Source: Reticulitermes speratus
Taxonomy: Eukaryota > Arthropoda > Insecta > Blattodea > Rhinotermitidae
Direction: 5' to 3'
Length of the DNA stretch: 64,000 nucleotides
Assembly: GCA_021186555.1 (NCBI GenBank)
Contig: JAJKFL010000012.1
Coordinates: 5,432,894-5,496,893, forward strand
Part shown: positions 1 to 12,363 of the stretch, in pieces
How the letters are laid out: each line of letters begins with the position of its first letter
Numbering within the stretch: the first letter of the stretch is position 1
Made by a program: the position numbers and the translations under genes
Notes under the pieces: generated by a model
What the model saw: only the letters and a program-made list of their open reading frames with translations
Databases searched by the model: none
What the model was told of the DNA's origin: nothing

Positions 1-200
1 TAAAGATAAACAAGGCCGAAGGTGGGGGCAAAACGGCGCATGGGCGTCAGGCAGCTGAAGAAGACGTGAAATGAGAAGTATGGGGGAAGGCGAGATGATA
101 GACAGACGTCAGAATAGAGAATAGCTAATGTAATGGCGTGCAGTAAGCTACACAAAGTGAACACCATGTCGCCATAACATTGTAGCCTTCTGCTGAGGAG

Positions 201-210
201 GTCACGTGAC
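201..210. promoter_or_regulatory. Palindromic E-box GTCACGTGAC, copy in U1
   Basis: A perfect 10-bp palindrome with a CACGTG core, kept at the same place in U1, U2 and U3. It lies upstream of whatever minus-strand gene is off the left edge. The sequence matches the bHLH-zip (MITF/TFE/USF) consensus; binding is inference. Confidence 0.4.
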
Positions 211-578
211 AGGCAGCTACGTGCTGCTACTTGGACACATTACAGCTGTTGTGTGGTTATTTCATGCCTTAAGAGGCAGTGTAGTTGCGCTTCCGAGGAA
301 CCGTGTGGAACGGTCTATTTACGTGATTTCTTTATATGCTTACTCTCATTCTGTGAGGCTTCACTGTCTTGAAGACAGAGGCAGCAAGTTCCCTCGCAAC
401 ATTGTCACATGTCTGCGAATCTGCATGTCGTCATCGGGCTGGTTAACGTAGCGCAATCCACAATTATGTTCAAGAGATGTGAGATGACAATATATGCTGG
501 CATTGCGGCTGTACTGACGTACAGTTGTCGTGAGTTTCCTCAGAGTCTCCAGACATATATCGAGGTAGCAACTCAGTT

Positions 579-655
579 CTTCTTCTTCTTCTTCTTTCTA
601 TGGGCCCGTCGGCATTCGCTCCGGATGCACCGCAGCCTTTGGCTTATTGTGCTCC
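579..655 (-). mobile_element. 77-bp mini-SINE with (GAA)n tail
   Basis: An insertion present in U1 but absent at the equivalent site in U2 (near 5328) and U3 (near 9625). It is flanked by a 12-bp target duplication AGCAACTCAGTT at 567-578 and 656-667. Read on the minus strand it begins near GGAGCACAATAAGCC, passes through GCCGACGGGCCCATAGA and ends in a GAA repeat. The same element forms the 3' end of SIAH-like gene 6 at 25831-25910. Confidence 0.8.
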
Positions 656-2869
656 AGCAACTCAGTTACTTCATGAATGCTTATCTCTGAATTCTTTCCT
701 ATTCACCATTCATGACTAATCCTAATACTAGAGGCTAAATAATCAGATACTAAGAGAGTCGTTCAGTAAACACAATACCTGACGTCATATCTCACAGGAC
801 AGGCAGGACGTACTGATAGAACTCTCTGCCTCACTGCTTAGTTGTCTCACGTCACGTCACCTATTTCGTGTTTCAGAAGTGACAAATGTGTCTTCGACAT
901 CTGTGATTGCTCAGGAAACGAAGGAAGCTCTCTTGTCATTGGTTCAACAAACCTTCTTATGGAACATTACGTAGTACTGATTGGTTAAAATGAACTAGAT
1001 TTTTGTGGGAACCGAACGATTATAGGGGTAAAAGCTGGAGAAGTCACTTGCGGCTTTGAAAAATTTAATAACCCAAACTACTCAAAATTTAGGTTCCAAA
1101 TTTTTATGAAGAAGTGAAGATTTTGAATTGTTTCATATAACATCCAAACGGTCTGGTTTCGTAGTCGCTATACCATCTACGCTATCCGGGATGTCTTTGT
1201 ATTTCAGTACTAATGTTAACAAGGCAACATGACAGTGTGAAGCGTGCAGTGAATATATCAAGACGCTGGGGAATAATTAATTATATGGCAATTTCTCGTT
1301 GTAAAATTGTATTGTGTACTTTACAAAAATATGTTCTGCAAGAAAATATAATTTTAAGATGAAGGTAACACATTTCTTGAATTCGTTACACAATTCGTCC
1401 CAAAGTTAAAGTTTTAATAATACAATATTATTAATTCTTAATTAGCAATTTATTTATATATATATATACACCCAGTACTAGAGTGTGTTTAATATTCACT
1501 TGGTGATGCATCAGATAGATGACTGATATTACCGTACACAATATACACGTATTAGTGACGTCATGGACAGACATAAACCATCGTACATGTTTCAGTAAAT
1601 CCAAGTTTCTCAACAATATATCCTTTAATAAATTCCTATTCTCAGCGAAATATTGGTGTAATGGGACATACAATATTCTGGCCACTACTGTCTCCCTACT
1701 TCACTCCGCTGAAATATTTCCTAGAATGCATTTTGTATGATAGCATCAGTCTCAAAGGTGTGAATTCTCAGTGACACGTTGTTATTTGTAGTTGTCATTT
1801 GGTTAGCAGGGATAGAAATTTTTAGAAAATTTGAAGCATGTTATTATATTAGAATTCATGATTAGGGTAACGGAGGGAATTAAACGTGAATTCGTAAGTA
1901 TAACATTGGCTGTTACGTTCTGCGGAATATTGTTAAACAAATGGAACATTGGAAACTGTCAAAATACCCTTTTCTATATATGTATACATATATATATATA
2001 AAGTTAAGAAGAGAATTCAAGGATGATAGTGAAATGGAAACTCTGTGGAGTGTTATTCGTGGTGGCAATTCTTTCCATCTTTTTGAAATTACGTGCCCGG
2101 TCTTTGAATATATGTTAAGTGATACAAAAACAGTAAGGTTAAAATGTTTTACTCTTATGATGAAAATAGTTTGATGTGATACTTATACACCTTAAACTTG
2201 GTGATTATAATACTAATTTCCTTCCATATTAAAAGCAAGTAGCATGGCTTGCTTTAAGAATGAGAAGAAGAAGAAATGCAAGAAGAATCCAAATTATCTT
2301 ATACAGCAAACGAACTCTAAACCAGATAGGCAATGCATGTATGAAATAATATTGTCATGAGATTGGTTAACCATTTTTTTCTATCGGAACCAAACAATGA
2401 CTTCCATTTATATTGTTGTTGGCTTACACGTAACTGTGAAAAATATAAAACCGCTGAGTTTTAGCATGGATACACAACAATGGGTTCTATTTGCACTGTT
2501 GTCGGTTTACAAAATACTTTGTACCGCTGTCAACAGTACAAACGTACTAAGGTCTTAATGTAAAGTGCGCGATATTTTTGTCTGATTTTAACCGAAACTG
2601 GAATTTATTGACACGTTTTTCTTAAAGTCCCCAGTATCAGTTTCCACGGAAGTTCTACCAGTGCGAGCCGCGCTGATACACGCTGACATACAGACGGGAC
2701 AGATGGAAGGCAGACGTGACGAAGCTAATAGGCATTTTTCGCTATTTTCGTGAAACGCGTCTAAAAATAGGAGTGTTTACAGACAAAGGAACAGTAGGAG
2801 GATTTGGAAAATAATCAGAGGAATCATGAATAGAAGAATGGTAACAACTACAAAAATAAGAAATATATT

Positions 2870-3018
2870 GCGAGAAATCGGAGATGTTTATTTGGATTGT
2901 TTCCATTGTCACTGATTACACAAACACGACGTTTCGAAAGCAGTCTTCTTTCGAAATGTCGTTCTTGTGTAATTAGTGACAATGGAAAAAATTCGAATAA
3001 ACATCAGCGATTTCTCGC
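2870..3018. mobile_element. Foldback insertion at the 3' end of gene 1
   Basis: Left arm starts GCGAGAAATCGGAGATGTTT and the right arm ends with the imperfect reverse complement ACATCAGCGATTTCTCGC; the two halves pair across a few-base loop near 2947. U2 lacks it: there the flanks join at AGAAATATTTTGTTAATC near 7527. It carries TTTCGAAA-type palindromes like other foldbacks in the window. On the minus strand it supplies an AATAAA (2887-2892) downstream of gene 1. Confidence 0.75.
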
Positions 3019-3040
3019 ATGTTAAACCGTTGTCTAAGAA

Positions 3041-3967
3041 TTATTGTGTAAAGTCAGGAAGTATTTTGTTAATCAAATGTAGAAACAGGCGTTGTAGAAT
3101 TTTGGCTAACCAGGCATTCTTAGCTGAAGGAGCTGCTAAAAGTCGCCGCTTTTCCAAATTATTTACCTGAACCAAACTTTTTTTCCGTATTTCAATTTCA
3201 CACGACAAGTCTCCATTTTGACTAAGGTACTTGTGCACTGTGCGGTAATGAAGCGTCACACACTCATCAAGTTTGAGGACTTCACCTTCAGCCTGCAAAT
3301 AGCTGCGACATACGCCAGTTACTGAAATTGTGTCTCTGTACTTACCAAGTTTAAATTCGTATATGAATTCTTCAGCTTCTTTCTTATGGCCAAAATGAAA
3401 TACGGAAAAATAAAATGTAAGCTGTGTTGTTTCCCAAACCAAGTAAAATAGTTTGCCCCAAATGAATATCGCTTTCCAATAACGTTGTGCTGTATTAAAT
3501 TTCTGTAATGTCACTTCGAAACCACTTGTGTGTTCACTAAACTCACAGTAATGTTCACTTCTGACATGACCTCCTATGTCAGAAAGTATACCAGACCAAG
3601 GACATTTGACATCAGAAAGTTTTGTAAATGGACACTCTCTGCTCTTCAAACACTCGGTTTGCTGATTATTTATGTCAGCCATTGTGAACGTCTGTTCACA
3701 GCCAGCTTCGCGGTTCTTGCACGGATATGTTGCGGTAGCAGCAATCCTTTCCAGAGTAAAATTTCTAGCTTTCGTAAACTCTCCTGTACAAGATGGACAT
3801 TTCGAAACCTTTGACCCGCAGCTGTTACAGATGTTGTGTCCACTTTCACACATTTTTATTGGAGATGTCATGTACTGGAAGCAGACCGGACACTCCAGTT
3901 CCTTTAAGAGATTCCAATCAAGATGTTCTTGGGAGGCCATTTTCTTCCTTTCGTTGGTCGACGCCAT
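3041..3967 (-). CDS. SIAH-like E3 ubiquitin ligase, gene 1 (variant zinc finger)
   Basis: A 308-residue intronless reading frame. A SIAH-type C3HC4 RING lies at residues 26-60 (C26, C29, C40, H44, C47, C50, C57, C60), followed by SIAH zinc-finger cysteines (C83, C90, C106, C112, C122; H134, H139) and a SINA-type substrate-binding region (about 150-265). SIAH proteins transfer ubiquitin from E2 to substrates as dimers. The first-finger ligand that is His102 in gene 2 is Gln here, and one residue is missing just after C106. The last residues and stop lie in sequence absent from gene 2, next to the foldback at 2870-3018. A second in-frame Met at residue 10 may be the true start, because the TATA-like box is only 38-44 bp from the first ATG. 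Expression is unproven. Confidence 0.85.
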   Translation of the reverse strand: MASTNERKKMASQEHLDWNLLKELECPVCFQYMTSPIKMCESGHNICNSCGSKVSKCPSCTGEFTKARNFTLERIAATATYPCKNREAGCEQTFTMADINNQQTECLKSRECPFTKLSDVKCPWSGILSDIGGHVRSEHYCEFSEHTSGFEVTLQKFNTAQRYWKAIFIWGKLFYLVWETTQLTFYFSVFHFGHKKEAEEFIYEFKLGKYRDTISVTGVCRSYLQAEGEVLKLDECVTLHYRTVHKYLSQNGDLSCEIEIRKKSLVQVNNLEKRRLLAAPSAKNAWLAKILQRLFLHLINKILPDFTQ

Positions 3968-4004
3968 TTGTTAAACTTGACGGTCAAAAACAAAAAGAGA
4001 ACCC

Positions 4005-4011
4005 ATAAATA
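4005..4011 (-). promoter_or_regulatory. TATA-like box of gene 1
   Basis: ATAAATA on the plus strand (TATTTAT on the coding strand), followed by the conserved CACATACG also seen upstream of genes 2 and 4. It is 38-44 bp upstream of the first ATG and about 70 bp from the Met10 codon. Confidence 0.45.
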
Positions 4012-4959
4012 CACATACGACGCACACAACTTGCGACAAGGCATTTTGAAAGACTAGCGTATTGACTTTAACAAACACACATAAACATCAAACAATACAA
4101 TATATTACAAAATTACGCTAAAACGCATCAAATTAGCAGGAAGAATGTAGTCATATTATAACAAATGGATGAGACTTCTGTCCGTAAATAGACCTAACAT
4201 TCTATGAAATATTTATTGCTTTATAGGTGACATAGAAGCACTCACACTTGTGTTTAAGAATAAACGAACTAGATTAATATAGAAGCGAAGATACATAAGA
4301 CAGGAAATTGTGTGAAGAACACTTGAAGTACACTCGGAATGCTTTTACTTATATAGAGATAAGAGTGGAACATCTATATCAAAAAACACAAAACTAATTG
4401 GTCCTTCGTGTGGTATTTCGATATTTGTATTACCTGAGATGTAGGTTAATCCTGGAAGCCAAGTGGAACCAACAAATTCCAGATCACAGTTTCACATTAA
4501 GAATAATTTAAGGCTGCTGGTACAATGACGTGCAGTTCCATGCACGATGGTTCGAATGTTACGTGATATCCATATTGATTGATAATCAAAGCGTTAAGTC
4601 TGTTTATTAACAGATACTTACCTGTGCCTGACGGAAATCTTTCGGAGTTCAAAGTAGCTGCTGCGTTTGGCGTAGTTTAGACGAAGGTTCATATAGCTAC
4701 AGAGCACTACTAGCAATGACTGTCATGCCAGATGATACGAACCGAAATCACAGATAAGGCTTCATATTTTAACGATAAAGAAGCCGAAGGTGGGGGCATG
4801 ACGGTCAGAGAGCTGAAAACGGAGTGAAATGAAAAGTTTGTGATGAAGGCGAGATGAGAGACTGACGTCAGAATGGAGAATAGCTAATGTAATGGCGTAC
4901 AGTAAGCTACACAAAGTGAACACCATGTCGCCATAACATTGTAGCCTTCTGCTGAGGAG

Positions 4960-4969
4960 GTCACGTGAC
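4960..4969. promoter_or_regulatory. Palindromic E-box GTCACGTGAC, copy in U2
   Basis: Same palindrome and context (TGAGGAG before it, CAGCTACGTG after) as in U1 and U3, about 1 kb upstream of gene 1. Confidence 0.4.
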
Positions 4970-7572
4970 AGACAGCTACGTGGCTGCTACGTGGACACAT
5001 TACAGCTGTTGTGAGGTTATTTCTTGCCTTAAGAAGCAGTGTAGTTGCGCTTACGGGGAACCCTGTGGAATGGTCTATTTACGTGACTTCCTTTTATGCT
5101 TATCTCATTCTAAGACATCTTTTCCTGAAGACAGAGGCAGCCAGTTTCCCTCACAAAATTATTACACGTCTGCGAATCTGATGTCGTCATCGGGCAGGTT
5201 AACGTAGCGGTGACTATCGCACTCCTGTTCAGGAGATGTCAGATGAGAATATATGCTGGAGTTGCGGCTGTACTGACGGACAGTTGTTGTGAGTTTCCTC
5301 AGTGTCTCCATGCATGTGTCGAGGCAGCAACTTAGTTACTTCATGAATTATTATATCCAAATCATTTGCTATTCATCATTCATGAATGATCTTAATATTA
5401 GAGGCTAAATAATCAGAGATACTAAGAGAGTCGTTCTGTAAACACGATACATGACGTCGTACTCACAGGGCAGGCAGGATACTGATAGAACTCTCTGCCT
5501 CACTGCTTACCTGTCTCACGTCATGTCACCTATTTCGTGTTTCAGAAGTGACAAATGTGTCTTCGAACTCTGTGATTCCTCAGGAGACGAAGGAGGCTAT
5601 CCTATCGGTTTACAAATCCTTCTTGTGGCACATTACGTAGTACTGATTGGTTAAAATGAACTAGATTTTTGTGGGAACCGAACGATTATGGGGTAAAAGC
5701 TGGAGGAGTTACTTGCGGCTTTGAAAAATTAATAACCCAAACTACTCTAAATTAGGGTCCAAATTTTTGAAAAAGTGAATTTTTTTGTCTTCTAAGATAA
5801 CATCCAAATGGCGTGGTTTCGTAGTCGCTATGTCGACTACAATATCCCGGCCGCCTTTACATTTCATTACTAATGTTAACGAGGCAACATGAAAGTGTGA
5901 AGTGTGCAGTGAATATATCAAGATGTTGGGGAATAATTAATTTTAATACAATTTCCTTTTGTAACATTTTATTGTGCACTTTTCAAAAACATCTTCTGCA
6001 AGAAATTTGAGTGTTAAAATAAACTTAACACATTGTAAAACAAGTACTAATAATATTTCGTGAATTCGTTACACATTTCTTCACCAAAGAGTAATTCTTA
6101 ATTATACAGTATTAATTATTAAATTAACAAATTATTTATGATATAAACACCCAACACTACAGTATGTGTTTAATATTTACTTGATGTTGCTTCAGATAAT
6201 TCACTGATATTACCCTACACAATATACACGTATTAGTGACGTCATGGACAGACATAAACCATCATACATGTTTCAGTAAATGAGTGATTTTCAACAATAT
6301 ATCATTTAATACATACCTTATCTCAGCGAAATATTCGTGTAATGGGGACATACCATATTCTGGCCACTACTGTCTCCCTACTTCACTCCGCTGAAATATT
6401 TCCTAGAATGCATTTTGTATGATAGCATCAGTCTCAAAGGTGTGAATTCTCAGTGACACGTTGTTATTTGTAGTTGTCATTTGGTTAGCAGAGATAGAAA
6501 TTTTTAGAAAATTTGAAGCATGTTATTATATTAGAATTCATGATTAGGGTAACGGAGGGAATTAAACGTGAATTCGTAAGTATAACATTGGCTGTTACGT
6601 TCTGCGGAATATTGCTAAACAAATGGAACATTGGAAACTGTCAAAATACCCTTTTCTATATATGTATATAAGAAGAGAATTCAAGGGACGATAGTGAAAT
6701 GGAAACTCTGTGGAGTGTTATTTGTGGTGGCAATTCTTTCCATCTTTTTGAAATTACGTGCCCGGTCTTTGAATATATGTTAAGTGATACAAAAAAAGTA
6801 AAGTTAATATGTTTTACTCTTATGATGAAAATAGTTTGATGTGATACTTATCACCTTAAACTTGGTGATTATAATACTAATTTCCTTCCATATTAAAAGC
6901 AACTAGCATGACTTGCTTTAAGAATGAGAATAAGAAGAAATGCAAGAAGAATCCAAATTATCTTATAAAGCAAACGAACTCTAAACCAGATAGGCAATGC
7001 ATGTATGAAGTAATATTGTCATGAGATTGGTTAACCATTTTTTTTCTATCGGAACCAAACAATGACTTCCATTTATATTGTTGTTGGCTTACACGTAACT
7101 GTGAAAAATATAAAACCGCTGAGTTTTAGCATGGATACACAACAATGGGTTCTATTTGCACTGTTGTCGGTTTACAAAATACTTTGTACCGCTGTCAACA
7201 GTACAAACGTACTAAGGTCTTAGTGTAAAGTGCGCGATATTTTTGTCTGATTTTAACCGAAACTGGATTTTCTTGACATAGTTTCCTTAAAGTCCTCAGT
7301 ATGAGTTTCCACGGAGTTCTTCCAGTGGGAGCCGCGCTGACACACGCTGATATACAGACGGGACAGATGGAAGGCGGACGTGACGAAGCTAATAGGCATT
7401 TTTTCGCCGTTTTAGCGAAAAGCGTCTAAAAATAGAAGTGTTTACATACGAAAGAATAGTAGGAGGATTTGGCGAATAATCAAGAGAATCATGAATAGAA
7501 GAATGGTAACTACTAAAAAGGAAGAAATATTTTGTTAATCAAAAATTAGAAACGGGCGGAGAACTGTTAGTC

Positions 7573-8454
7573 TCAGCAGTCATTCTCTGACGGAGCAGGA
7601 TTTGCTGAAGGAGCTGCTACAAGTCGCCGCTCTTCCAAATTATTTACCTGAACCAAACTTTTTTTTTTCCGTATTTCAATTTCACATGACAAGTCTCCAT
7701 TTTGACTAAGGTACTTGTGCACTGTGCGGTAATGAAGCGTCAAACACTCACCAGGTTTCAGGACTTCACTTTCAGCCTGCAAATAGCTGCGACATACGCC
7801 AGACATTGCAATTGTGTCTCTGTACTTACCAAGTTTAAATTCGTATATGAATTCTTCAACTTCTTTCTTATGGCCAAAATGAAATACTGAAAAATAAAAT
7901 GTAAGCTGTGTTGTTTCCCAAACGAAGTAAAATAGTTTGCCCCAAATGAATATCGCTTTATAATAACGTTGTGCTGTATTAAATTTCTGTAATGTCACTT
8001 CGAAACCACTTGTGTGTTCACTAAACTCACAGTCATGTTCACTTCTGACATGACCTCCTATGTCAGAAAGTATACCAGACCAAGGACATTTGACATCAGA
8101 AAATTTTGTAAATGGACATTCTCTGCTCTGAAACAAACACTCGGCTTGGTGATTATTTATGTCAGCCATTGTGAACGTCTGTTCACAGCCAGCTTTGTGG
8201 TTCTTGCACGGATATATTGCAGTAGCAGCAATCCTTTCCAGAGTAAAATTTCTAGCTTTCGTAAACTGTCCTGTACAAGATGGACATTTCGAAACCTTTG
8301 ACCCGCAGCTGTTACAGATGTTGTGTCCACTTTCACACATTTTTATTGGAGATGTCATGTACTCGAAGCATACCGGACACTCCAGTTCCTTTAAGAGCTT
8401 CCAATAAAGATGTTCTTGGGAGGCCATTTTCTTCCTTTCGTTGGTCGACGCCAT
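7573..8454 (-). CDS. SIAH-like E3 ubiquitin ligase, gene 2
   Basis: A 293-residue intronless frame, close in length to animal SIAH1 (about 280). All expected ligands are present: RING C26/C29/C40/H44/C47/C50/C57/C60, and a first SIAH finger complete with H102. A SINA domain follows (about 150-265), with GKLFYFVWE and FYFSVFHFG resembling its beta strands. The C-terminal tail ends in host-like sequence without an inserted element, so this copy probably keeps the parental U1/U2 3' end. It differs from gene 1 by scattered substitutions and intact zinc ligands, and is the best candidate for a functional ligase of the pair. An alternative start is Met10. Confidence 0.9.
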   Translation of the reverse strand: MASTNERKKMASQEHLYWKLLKELECPVCFEYMTSPIKMCESGHNICNSCGSKVSKCPSCTGQFTKARNFTLERIAATAIYPCKNHKAGCEQTFTMADINNHQAECLFQSRECPFTKFSDVKCPWSGILSDIGGHVRSEHDCEFSEHTSGFEVTLQKFNTAQRYYKAIFIWGKLFYFVWETTQLTFYFSVFHFGHKKEVEEFIYEFKLGKYRDTIAMSGVCRSYLQAESEVLKPGECLTLHYRTVHKYLSQNGDLSCEIEIRKKKSLVQVNNLEERRLVAAPSANPAPSENDC

Positions 8455-8491
8455 TTGTTAAACTTGACGGTCAAAAACACAAACAGAACCA

Positions 8492-8498
8492 ATAAATA
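8492..8498 (-). promoter_or_regulatory. TATA-like box of gene 2
   Basis: ATAAATA on the plus strand followed by CACATACG, in register with the boxes of genes 1 and 4; 38-44 bp from the first ATG, about 70 bp from Met10. Confidence 0.45.
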
Positions 8499-9247
8499 CA
8501 CATACGACGCACACAACTTGCGACAAGGCGTCTGGAAAGACTGTAACATATTGACTTTAACAGACACACATAAACATCAAACAATAAAACATGTTATAAA
8601 ATTAAGCTAAAAATTATAAAAGCAGTAACAATGTAGTCACATTATAACAAATGGATGAGACTTCTGTCCGCAAATAGACCTAACATTATATTAATTTTTA
8701 TTGTTTTATAAATGGCATAGAAGAACTCACACTTGTGTTTAAGAATAAACGAACCAGATTAATATAGAACCGAAGATGCATAAGACAGGAAATTGTGTGA
8801 AGAACACTTGAAGTACACTCGGAATGCTTTTACTTATATAGAGATAAGAGTGGAACATCTATATCAAAAAATGTCTCTTTAGTAACAAATATTTACCTGT
8901 GCCTGACGGAAACGTTTCCAGAGTTCAAAATAACTGCTGAATTTGTTGTAATTTAAATGATGGTTCCTATAGCTACAGAGAACTACTTGCAATGGCTGTC
9001 ATGCCAGATGATATCAACCGAAATCACAGATAAGGCTTGATATATTTAACGATAAAGAAGGCCGAAGGTGGGGGCAAAACGGCGCATGCGCGTCAGAAAG
9101 CTGAAGACGGAGTGAAATGAAAAGTATGGGGGGAAGGCGAGATGATAGACTGGCGTCAGAATGGAGAATAGCTAATGTAATGGCGTGCAGTAAGCTACAC
9201 AAAGTGAACACCATGTCGCCATAACATTGTAGCCTTCTGCTGAGGAG

Positions 9248-9257
9248 GTCACGTGAC
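9248..9257. promoter_or_regulatory. Palindromic E-box GTCACGTGAC, copy in U3
   Basis: Third copy, about 0.8 kb upstream of the gene 2 start codon. The equivalent place near 21,325 (block U4) has lost the palindrome. Confidence 0.4.
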
Positions 9258-12200
9258 AGGCAGCTACGTGGCTGCTACGTGGATACATTACAGCTGTTGT
9301 GAGGTTATTTCATGTCTTAAGAAGCAGTGTAGTTGCGCTTCCGAGGAACCCTGTTGAATGGTCTATTTACGTGACTTCCTTTTGTGCTTATTCTCATTCT
9401 AAGACATCTCTTTATCCTGAAGACAGAGGCAGCCAGTTTCCCTCACAAAATTATTACATGTCTACGAATCTGCATGTTGTCACCGAGCAGGTTAACGTAG
9501 CGGTAACAATCCGCACTCCTGTTCAGGAGATGTGAGATGAGAATATGTGCTGGCATTGCGGCTGTACTGACGGACAGTTGTCGTGAGTTTCCTCAGAGTC
9601 TCCAGACATATATCGAGGTAGCAACTCAGTTACTTCATGAATGCTTATCTCCGAATTATTTCCTATTAGCCATTCATGATTAAGCCCAATACTAGGGGCT
9701 AAATAATCAGAGATACTAACAGAGTCGTTCAGTAAACAAGATACATGACGTCATATCTCACAGGACAGGCAGGACATACTGATAGAACTCTCTGCGTCAC
9801 TGCTTACCTGTCTCACGTCACGTCACCTATTTCGTGTTTTATAAGTGACAAATGTGTCTTCGACATCTGTGACTGCTCAACAGACGAAGGAGGCTCTCCT
9901 GTCGGTTTACAAATCCTTCTTATGGCACATTACATAACACTCATTGGTTAAATTGAACTAAAATTTTTGTGGGAATCGACCTCTTACAGAGGGAAAAACC
10001 GGAGGAGTTACTTGCGGCGTTCAAAACTTTAATAACCCAAATTGCTCTAAATTTTGGGTCCAAATTTTTAAGAAGTTGAAATTTTTGCATCGTTTAAAGT
10101 AACATCTAAATGGCCTGGTTTCGTTGAACTGATGCCATACAAAATCACATTCGGACAGAAGGAAGTGAAACTAGAGAAATTGTGGGTTTTGCTCCAATTA
10201 GGGTTAGACACCGTTGATCTGACAAACACCCGAGTTTCCAATTCCGTCAAATTTAATTTTTCAGATTATTTACTTTTCGCATACTAAGGCGTGGCATGTT
10301 TGGGATTTGAACACAAAGTTCGGCTACAGAACACGTCTAAGCCAAAAATTTTTAGATGACTTCGATTGTATATCACGTGACTAAAGAGAAATTAGTGACG
10401 TAATTTCAACATAGAATTTCCTATCACACATGAAGGACAGATTGGTCGGTGTAGGGTAGAGTGAGGAGAGTGGCTGGTATGTTAATGTTAAGCTTTACGT
10501 AAGTCTAGATGATGTAATGTTTCGTTTCCTCTTTATGTTGTGTTTAAAACGACCTTTCAGTAGCCCATTTTTCTCTTGCTTTCTTCTTAATCTTCTGCAG
10601 GTAGAAAGAAAACTGAGAAACTGTTTCCTTTCCTCCTTCTTATACTTTATATTTCACGTTAAAAATGTATCTGCAACGTGACAGTGTGAATTGTACGGTA
10701 AAAGTTTCATGGATTTGTGGAGGTAAATTTATAACTGTTATTTTCATCATTCTGTTTTATTATACAGTTCAAAAATACATTGTGTCATAAAGCATGTATT
10801 TTAAACTAAATCCAACATACAGTAACAGTAAATAAAAACATCGTGACAGTTCATTACAATTTCTACACCAATATATTGGATTTATTGTTGTGCATTATAA
10901 TTATTTCTATATTCAAGGGTTCTTTTAATTTTTTTTAAATTAAAATAACTTTATTAACATTGATTAGTTACATCATCTACAACATACATCCTGGTACCAT
11001 AGTTGTTCCTGTTACCAACTGTTCTGATCGCCTCAAGCGTCGGAGTTGAATCCCGGGATCTCCGTAGTTGTTCAGAGATTCGTAATAGTAGTGAAAAACT
11101 ATGAAAAAAAAAACACTATCAAGCCCTTTGCCGATTTTAAAGCAACGCGTGCTTTGGTCGTTTGTGCTTATAATGTTTGTATAACTTGTGCAAGTCCTGC
11201 AAAGTGTATTGAAGGGTTCTTCTACATTCATACAGTTAGCAGTGTTTAACGCCTTGCAGTAATATCATTTGCTTACATTACCATATACTCCATACATGTG
11301 CTAATAAGATAAAGGATATATAATGCATGGTAGACATTTTGAGTAACGCACAGACCCTCAACGATGTATCCAATTACGCCTTACCTAAATGGATGAAATA
11401 TTAGTGTAATGGGAGATGCAATATTCTTGCAATAGTCTATAGACACCAAGTTTTGCTATTTCGTAAACCTTAAATTGTTCCCAGTGCTTAGGTCAGAAAT
11501 ATTGTGTGTCGTAACTCCTTTCTTAACACAGCGACATAATCACATCGCAAAGTTGCGACATAAGGAAAATGGATATTTGGAATATTTAAATTATATTTCA
11601 AATTAGATACAATGTCAAATTAAGATAGTTTAAATAATTAGTTATGTGATTTTTAAATATGGAATAGCTGGTTACATGAAAAAATGCTTAACACACCTGC
11701 AGAAAATGGAAATTACAGAGTGTCTAAATGTGTTTGTGGTATAAATGAATAGAACATGGATATGCAAGGTACATAATTCGAAACATACCTGTGAATTTGG
11801 AACTGAATTCTGTCTAATCCATGGAGATTAGACGTTGCGACTTTTTTTTCAATGTATGTGGCGTGACATGGCAATATGTTGGCAATACAAAAGGAAATAC
11901 AGTGAAACTGTGTAATTACTACAATGAAAATCGTTTACGGTGACATTGCTGGTAAATATCTTAACCGTGGCGAGGAATCCTAATGACGTTCCAGATTTAT
12001 TTACAGCAAGGATAAGAAGGATAAATACAATAGGATAAGAAATGGAAGAACTCACAGACGAGAAAGGATCAGAAGGATGTGGAGAGAGATCTGAGTCTAA
12101 GGAGTTGCGTACAGAGCAACGCTCCCTCTAATTATTTTACAGCTTTGCGGACCTGCTACTGTTCTGAGCAGTAAATTTTTACACGACCTGACGACTGCGC

Positions 12201-12363
12201 GGCACTTTAAATGTTTTTTTTTTGTAATATACGTAATAATAAAATTCCAGCTGCGTGACAACAATTCAACCCGCGCAGCTTAGAGGGAACATTGATAGGA
12301 GAAACCCACAAAAAAAGAGGAAGAAGAAATTAAGTAGATAGAAGGTGAGAAGGATTATTCTTC

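Larger units (their letters stand above)
1..4771. repeat. Tandem block U1 (SIAH-like gene 1 with flanks)
   Basis: The first visible copy of a block repeated at 4772 and 9048; all three open with a shared stretch containing GCCGAAGGTGGGGGCA. Block order is: upstream region of the previous minus-strand gene, a long AT-rich 3' flank (about 1000-2870), the SIAH-like gene, then its 5' flank. Stretches such as 1680-2560 are nearly identical to 6360-7240. Apart from the features listed separately, 661-2869 and 3968-4771 hold no gene I can support. Confidence 0.85.
4772..9047. repeat. Tandem block U2 (SIAH-like gene 2 with flanks)
   Basis: Second copy of the block. Compared with U1 it lacks the 77-bp SINE and the 3' foldback, and has small indels throughout. 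5655-7572 and 8499-9047 are flank without a supportable gene. Its 4772-5700 part is the distal upstream region of gene 1. Confidence 0.88.

Noticed and set aside
206..690. Two small plus-strand frames in the U1 upstream region
   Set aside because: The equivalent frames in U2 (4965-5207) and U3 (9299-9535) have different starts and stops and are broken by small indels; they look like non-coding upstream sequence.
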